64,000 nt of DNA from Polytrichum commune (Eukaryota > Streptophyta > Polytrichopsida > Polytrichales > Polytrichaceae). The stretch is from NCBI GenBank assembly GCA_950295325.1, contig OX485808.1:11470501-11534500 (forward strand). Reading direction: 5' to 3'. Positions 60,701-64,000 of this stretch are shown one piece after another. The notes below the pieces were generated by a model. The model was given only the letters and a program-made list of their open reading frames with translations. It was not told where the DNA came from and made no database searches. The translations under genes and the position numbers were made by a program. The stretch's first letter is position 1. Each line of letters opens with the position of its first letter.

Positions 60701-61931
60701 TTGGATGCAATTGCCCAAGCCACTTCTAGTAGATTTTTGTCATCACAATTCCCAAGGCGATCGTGAGCTAGGAATTCGAATGTGTGACTCTCTGACCCAG
60801 ATTCCAACTTTCTCTTTTTGAGATGATGTTTCTAATTAGAACAGACCTACCAACGAAATGGGCCAAAACCCTAAACCTCACATAGTTCTTGAGGGAATTG
60901 CAAAGAGCAAGGATTGATTGATCAAAATGATGAACTGAGAATAGAGTAGAGCCCAAAACCATTTCTACTATGAATCTTGTCCTATGACGCAGTTTCGTTC
61001 ATATACTATTGTGGATAGCAAAGGAGAAGTACAAGAAGAATTTTCACTTGATCTTTAGACTACAAAATCATTGCCACGGTGTGCACGGGGTGCAACGCAC
61101 GATGTCAGATGCAATTGCCCAAGCTACTTCTACAAGATTGTTGTTATCACAATTCCCAAGAAGATCGTGAGCTAGGATTTCAAATGTGTGAGTCTCTGAC
61201 CCAAGTTCGAACTTTCTCATTTAGATGATGTTTCCAATTTAGTACAGACTATCAACGAAATGGGCTAATAGCCTAAACCTCACATCATTCTCGAGGAAAT
61301 TGCAAAGACCAAGGACTGATTAACCAAAATGACAAACTAGAATTGAGTAGAGCCCAAAACCACTGCTGTTATGAATCTTGTCCTATTGACACAGTTTCTA
61401 TGGAACAGAATTATGAATATTTCAACGCTCTAAAGCCTCAAGGTATGCAGTGGAATATCCCAAGTGAGTGCTTCGTTCCATAATTATTTTTGTGTACCGG
61501 CCATAAAAGTTAGAATTCGCCAGAATATCGAAAAAGTTAGGGTTCCTCGCTCTACGAATCGTGCAGAAATGGTCCAAAGTTGTATGCAGTTCCAAAATCT
61601 CTACAGAATCCCGAATTGCGGAAGAACTTAGATGATTCGTTAAGAATTCATAGGTTTCTACAAAGCAGATTGATGACGTTGTAGGCTGTTTCATTGCCAT
61701 TTATTACCCTTTGGAATCTGAATATTTATCATTAACGTCCCATCCATCCTTCCTTCCTTCTCTCTTACATCAAATTTCGAGCCAGGAAGAAGTGTACCAT
61801 TGCTCTTTCATGCGCCGGAAGTCATCTTCGATATCGTTGCTGGTACTCTCGTCCTGGCCCTCCAGCTCTTCGATTCGCTTCCATCGTTGTATGAGCTTCG
61901 CCTTCAACGAATTCCCTCGATCTTCCCCCAT
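36702..61931 (-). CDS. SEN1: SEN1/senataxin-type superfamily 1 RNA/DNA helicase, full length
   Basis: Nuclear helicase of the SEN1/SETX branch, known for transcription termination and R-loop removal. The closest plant type is Arabidopsis At1g16800. Thirty coding exons total 8046 nt and encode 2681 aa, with all 29 introns GT-AG. Order: short N-terminal exon, helical SEN1 N-terminal domain (about 45-937), acidic and basic linker (938-1192), pre-helicase and helicase core (about 1193-2160), and a long Lys/Arg/Gln-rich tail. Helicase motifs are GPPGTGKT (1548-1555), CAQSNAAVDEL, DEAGQ (1888-1892), GDPKQLPATVLS (1916-1927), QYRMHPEI (1956-1963), VDGFQGRE (2081-2088) and RRMNVALTRAK (2125-2135). 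Exon coordinates are in the block entries below. The start is the ATG at 61931: exon 1 ends RRMKEQ plus TG and joins the next exon to give KEQWFCDAF, as the family expects. The gene is longer than its Arabidopsis relative, mostly in the linker and tail. Confidence 0.95.
37178..37568. mobile_element. TTAA-flanked MITE in helicase intron 29
   Basis: The ends are TTAACCGTTAAAGATCTGAG and, at the right, CCTTTTAAGGGTTAA. About 390 bases, non-coding, colinear with 52055-52459 and with both halves of 4516-5252. It lies between exons 29 and 30. Confidence 0.75.
40117..45186 (-). CDS. SEN1: Helicase exons 21-27: ATPase core
   Basis: Exons 45186-44630, 43737-43526, 42948-42864, 42169-41999, 41281-41216, 41082-40957 and 40358-40117. 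The Walker A motif is split by intron 20 after GPPG. Exon 21 has a long Ser/Gln-rich insertion before RVLVCAQSNAAVDELVSR. Exons 22-23 encode a charged, probably coiled-coil arm (many Glu, Lys, Ala). Exon 24 has VVVTTLSGCGGDVYAV and VVIDEAGQ, exon 25 ALEPATLIPLQLL, exon 26 the GDPKQLP motif and exon 27 YRMHPEI. These match superfamily 1B helicases. DEAG instead of DEAA in motif II also occurs in animal senataxins. Confidence 0.93.
40580..40800. repeat. Dispersed repeat in helicase intron 26
   Basis: Shares 'tatgtgggcct', 'gtcactcttct', 'acacctacatttgag', 'tggcaaggcttg' and 'cattctaggctcaatag' with 55085-55260, and partly with 30870-31060. No termini or coding frame are clear. Confidence 0.6.
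41325..41830. mobile_element. MITE in helicase intron 24
   Basis: About 500 bases colinear with 50824-51328: 'gattccttca.gcac', 'tttgcactctaa', 'ttcttcaatca', 'aatctcat.agag' and 'gaagttatcaacaac' appear in order. The left edge 'cttaaaccttcggaggtcaa' is a worn version of TTAACCCTTAAAGGTCAA. The right end is diverged. Non-coding. Confidence 0.6.
43112..43472. mobile_element. Stowaway-type MITE in helicase intron 22
   Basis: Starts GAGTTATCCTATAAGTCAAC after TA and ends GTTGAAGTATAACTT before TA. The subterminal GGGAGTTGGTTGTTTTGC and the 'ggtgcatgcttggaggta' block are shared with 43844-44209, 54615-54914 and 59376-59734. It lies just downstream of the exon 22 donor. The 123-codon plus frame across it is not a gene. 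Confidence 0.75.
43844..44209. mobile_element. Stowaway-type MITE in helicase intron 21
   Basis: GAGTTATCATTAAACTCAAT at the left and GACTTATAGGATAACTC at the right, with TA on both sides. About 366 bases, non-coding. It is an inverted-orientation relative of 43112-43472. Its right part matches that copy's left part almost base for base over 50 bases, so the two entered or amplified recently. Confidence 0.8.
45640..49407 (-). CDS. SEN1: Helicase exons 17-20: linker and pre-helicase region
   Basis: Exons 49407-48952, 48385-48078, 47506-46835 and 46042-45640. Exon 17 (938-1089) is acidic. It contains VIDLDSDEE at about 991-999, which looks like a SUMO-interacting motif (hydrophobic VIDL followed by acids); this is inference from sequence alone. 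Exon 18 is Ala/Lys/Thr-rich with KQKRSSSK, a possible nuclear signal. Exon 19 opens with seven prolines, then conserved RLDEWFRRILTMDYF and RVDDFQVGRF. Exon 20 reads through HLREFQALSAV to QGPP, with the Walker A completed in the next exon. Confidence 0.92.
48425..48700. mobile_element. MITE fragment in helicase intron 17
   Basis: About 275 bases colinear with the right half of 41325-41830 and 50824-51328: 'atgtacaaca', 'gattccttcatgtacttgac', 'catatttgcactctaa', 'gatgaagttatcaacaac'. The left half is missing. Confidence 0.6.
50373..61931 (-). CDS. SEN1: Helicase exons 1-16: SEN1 N-terminal domain
   Basis: Exons 61931-61798, 60139-59869, 59277-59164, 58785-58669, 58388-58306, 57927-57742, 57485-57337, 57100-56970, 56556-56434, 56169-56096, 55887-55463, 54402-54237, 53701-53596, 52666-52529, 51665-51342 and 50643-50373. 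They encode residues 1-937, an all-helical domain known as SEN1 N-terminal. Conserved points are FLHKLPKDEHCWC, LEPPAMEDGIVERYP, RNTLISQCFH, FDLFQPFLQSLEALQD, KARQIAYTLVWRGYTMDPP, GPPLIATLKDTSLHQSLRLP and KAVLWALGRLAMVDPP. Two junctions were settled by family alignment. Exon 5 ends at GTTCAG|GTACAT, giving KFRDAQDME. Exon 14 ends at AAAATA|GTTTTG, a weak donor, giving HASKILMKW. Confidence 0.9.
50824..51328. mobile_element. TTAA-flanked MITE in helicase intron 15
   Basis: TTAACCCTTAAAGGTCAAAG at the left and ATTTAAGGGTTAA at the right, about 505 bases. Its right end is 13 bases from the exon 15 donor at 51342. Shorter or worn relatives are at 41325-41830 and 48425-48700. Non-coding. Confidence 0.8.
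52055..52459. mobile_element. TTAA-type MITE in helicase intron 14
   Basis: TCAACCCTTAAAGGTCCGAG at the left and TCCTTTAAGAATTAA at the right. About 405 bases, colinear with 37178-37568 and with both halves of 4516-5252 ('ttatcat', 'cattattcc', 'ggagcatacat', 'tgtataaatgacctag'). Non-coding. Confidence 0.75.
54615..54914. mobile_element. Stowaway-type MITE in helicase intron 11
   Basis: The right end GGATAACTC before TA and the interior 'ggtcaggagctgattgttttgca', 'catgcttgg.ggta' and 'ggttgctcttcattcaa' blocks match 43112-43472 and 59376-59734. The left end is worn. About 300 bases, non-coding. Confidence 0.7.
55085..55400. repeat. Dispersed repeat in helicase intron 11
   Basis: The first part matches 40580-40800. 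The second part ('ttgctaatgggacgagacaa', 'tgatccaatg', 'gtgtacacaatagagccact') matches 63260-63355. The repeat ends about 65 bases from the exon 11 donor. Confidence 0.6.
59376..59734. mobile_element. Stowaway-type MITE in helicase intron 2
   Basis: GGAGTTATCCTTTTAACTCA at the left and GAGTTGGAGGATAACC at the right, about 359 bases. It is closely colinear with 43844-44209 in the same orientation ('ccacttgtggtgcatgctca', 'ctgaacatggaaggtctt', 'ccaactcccgacca'). Non-coding. Confidence 0.8.
60659..61399 (-). repeat. Tandemly duplicated exon-like segment in helicase intron 1
   Basis: Copies at about 60659-60996 and 61057-61399 are diverged tandem duplicates. On the minus strand the first reads KLESGSESHTFEFLAHDRLG then NCDDKNLLEVAWAIASNIS. 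The second reads FELGSETHTFEILAHDLLG then NCDNNNLVEVAWAIASDI, then breaks up and stops. Protein-like reading in both copies suggests a former or current exon. Neither is needed for the helicase, whose exon 1 to exon 2 junction is already conserved. I do not recognise the family. Confidence 0.6.
61422..61700 (-). CDS. Hypothetical 92-aa ORF nested in helicase intron 1
   Basis: An ATG-led minus-strand frame (279 nt including stop) starting MAMKQPTTSSICFVETYEFL and ending near YLEALER. The composition is ordinary and not repeat-like, with several Cys, Trp-free. It lies 24 bases upstream of the duplicated exon-like segments and is in the same transcriptional direction. It could be the first exon of a small nested gene continuing into them, or a captured gene fragment. 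I do not recognise it. It is not part of the helicase reading frame as reconstructed. Confidence 0.35.
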   Translation of the reverse strand: MAMKQPTTSSICFVETYEFLTNHLSSSAIRDSVEILELHTTLDHFCTIRRARNPNFFDILANSNFYGRYTKIIMERSTHLGYSTAYLEALER

Positions 61932-62964
61932 GGCTGAGCGACCGCTTGGCCGCCCGGCCTAATCAAAAGCTTATTTAATACAACAGCAAGGACTTACGGA
62001 GCGCATTCTGCAACCAAAATTTCTGCGTACCCGCGTCCAGCCCCAACGCACCGCCGCTTACTCCTCACGGCCACATTCTTCGAAATTATCTCCACTTCTT
62101 CTCACACTCTTATAACTCAGCTACCTACCTCTTACGAGAGTAGTGCCACAGCAGCCTACCTGCAACTCCGCTCCGAGACCTCCAAGCACACAATCATCAA
62201 AACAGTGGAGCAAGAAACCCTAATTCCTTCCTCGACCAAAAACCCCGGTGCGAAGCCACAAACACTCTTTCCAAGACACCAAGAATCTTCCAAGACACAA
62301 TTTAACTCAAATTTCCGACTCTCATATGCTTACACAGATCGTATTGTTCGATTCGACCAGTTCCATGACGTATGCAGCCTGGCGACCGGGCACTGATCAG
62401 TTCAGGCATTCTGGAATATGAATCAAGCTGAGAAACAATTAAGTTCCATGTAGGTAGAGTCCACCGATGACAAGCTAATGTTTCTAATAAAAGTGGCAGC
62501 CGCTTTCAAGATGTGTAGAGAGGAAGATTATTCTGACATGCCATTTCTTTAACTTGTGTATGCATCACAGGTATAAGTATCGTCTTGAAGTCCACATGAT
62601 ACAGGTACCAGATGTGAGGCGTTTCAATAGAATCAAAATTTCCACAGTTTTCCAGTCGCCGCAGGATTTGACCTAGGAGATGGAAGAATAAACGGAATGG
62701 TAAATGAATCGAACAGACATTACTGGCAGTTGTTATGCAACCTTTCGATTGAATTGTAAATGAAAGTGAGTGTCAAGCGACAGATTCGGCGGATGAAGGG
62801 TCTCGATACATCATACGAATCGATTTGGACAATAGTTGAGTTCTAATGAGGATGCTGTAAGCTGACAGTTCAAATGCACGATGGATGGATTCGAGATAGG
62901 ATGAGAAACGTGAAATATTATATCGGGTAAGCAATGACTGTGATGGATGTAACTCTCTTAATTG
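61932..62964 (-). promoter_or_regulatory. Upstream region of the helicase gene
   Basis: Directly 5' of the helicase start codon, the sequence is richer in GC and CpG to about 62390, unlike the AT-rich DNA beyond, consistent with a leader and promoter for a leftward gene. Plus frames at 61711-61962 and 62205-62396 overlap it and look like shadows. No TATA box was assigned. Confidence 0.35.
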
Positions 62965-63360
62965 TGAAACCTTAGTATGTCACACTTATGTGGAATTTAT
63001 GTGTGGTAGCCTTTCTTAATTGGATACCTATGTTTGTAGTAAGTCAGAATGAACACTAAAAGGAAATGTGTCACAATAAAGTATATGCTCAAAACATAGA
63101 TATCATTCATGTTCAATAGGTAGTGGACACAATTGTAAGGGCCTATGTAACTCACTTCAATAAAAAACATTAAAATTAAAATTAAAAAATCACTTTAACC
63201 TTTTCTATCTTCTGCACTTCAACCCTGATTTCAAAACTTGCAACACAATCTACATAATTTGTAATTGCTAACTAGATGAGACAATTATCGAGCTGATCCA
63301 ACGGCCAAATATTTGTGTAGTTTGAAGTGTGCACAGTAGGGCCACTTACTGGTTACATTC
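62965..63360. repeat. Dispersed repeat upstream of the helicase gene
   Basis: Colinear in two blocks with 55085-55400: 'ggatacctatgtttg', 'atatgctcaa' and 'gttcaatagg', then 'ttgctaactagatgagacaa', 'tgatccaacgg' and 'gtgcacagtagggccactta'. The inner part differs. No ends identified. Confidence 0.55.
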
Positions 63361-64000
63361 CTAAGCAGCAACAATTGCAACATTGAACAACATCTTGAAA
63401 CAGAAATGATGGTACCCAAAACAATGTTTAGTCCTCTAACAGTTTACAGAATTCCTTATTCACCCAACACAAGATTCTGCTGTTTGCAATAGACATCATA
63501 TAATGTGCTATCATAATAAAGTATCTCATGAACCAATCACATTTTATCAAATCTTTGACAGAAATAAAAATCCATTATAAGGTGGGTTTAGTACCTATCA
63601 TGATGGCTAAATGTGACATAGGCTGATAGAATAATATGGTGATTAGTAGCGGAATATAATTTCAAGTAGCGATTATATAATCAGCTTACACCGAATCCTT
63701 GTGCAGCCCCTCTTGCCCAGGAGGATGGAATGCTGCCATGAGTCTTATACAACCGACTAAAGGCCCATAATCTGGTTAGTCGGACTCCATCATCTTAGGG
63801 TGGTGAGGGAAGTGATTTAATGCAGGCGGACCACTACTAACCAGTTAAAGAACTGTCCCCGGTGTGAACTTGCACCCATTAACAAAAGATTGAGTCAATA
63901 CTATCACACTCCTTTCAAAAATCTTAGAAGCCATTTGTGCCAGACTTCTTTGAGGGTATCAAAGATAAGCACAAATGAAGTATTACATATGTTCACAAAA
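63361..64000. other. Right flank, no gene seen
   Basis: AT-rich, no ORF of note, no RNA gene or repeat boundary recognised. Confidence 0.5.

Noticed and set aside
61422-61700. ATG frame as the first exon of the helicase
   Set aside because: The ATG at 61931 gives an exon ending KEQ plus TG that joins 60139 in phase to the conserved WFCDAF. This frame would not.

Overview
The window is nuclear DNA of a land plant. The grounds are three intron-rich plant gene families, 38 coding introns that all follow GT-AG, a plastid-targeted sugar-phosphate translocator, and a dense load of MITE, SINE, LINE and CACTA-type repeats. The sequence does not fix the clade. The divergent proteins and repeat-swollen introns would suit a lycophyte, fern or other early-diverging lineage, but that is a guess.

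All three recognisable genes are on the minus strand. (1) 3563-6790: a plastid glucose-6-phosphate/phosphate translocator (GPT), five coding exons, 414 aa, with a 5'-UTR intron reaching to about 8803. (2) 21089-25712: a plant O-fucosyltransferase-family protein, six exons, 551 aa. (3) 36702-61931: a full-length SEN1/senataxin-type RNA/DNA helicase with 30 exons over 25 kb, 2681 aa. I rebuilt each by hand from splice sites and family conservation. Every exon junction keeps the frame and the summed lengths divide by three.

The rest is mostly repeats. 1-3000 holds microsatellites and a nested inverted-repeat element with a SINE piece. 6885-8806 holds two sets of tandem duplications in the GPT 5'-UTR intron. 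9230-20400 is a gene-free block with a 1.8 kb transposon whose end has been amplified into a 17-unit minisatellite, a tRNA-derived SINE, and two MITEs back to back that form an 870 bp hairpin. 20382-21090 duplicates the 3' end of the fucosyltransferase gene and 25655-26230 triplicates its 5' edge. 26240-36700 is a second gene-poor block with four DNA elements, a decayed LINE and a decayed CACTA transposase. The helicase introns hold at least ten recognisable MITEs in a few families, and intron 1 holds a tandemly duplicated exon-like ORF.

The genes do not form a pathway. They act in plastid carbon import (GPT), glycosylation in the secretory pathway (fucosyltransferase) and nuclear RNA/R-loop metabolism (SEN1). 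The most unusual material is in the repeats: the transposon-end minisatellite, the TTAA-flanked CCCTT-ended MITEs, and the repeated tandem duplications at gene edges.
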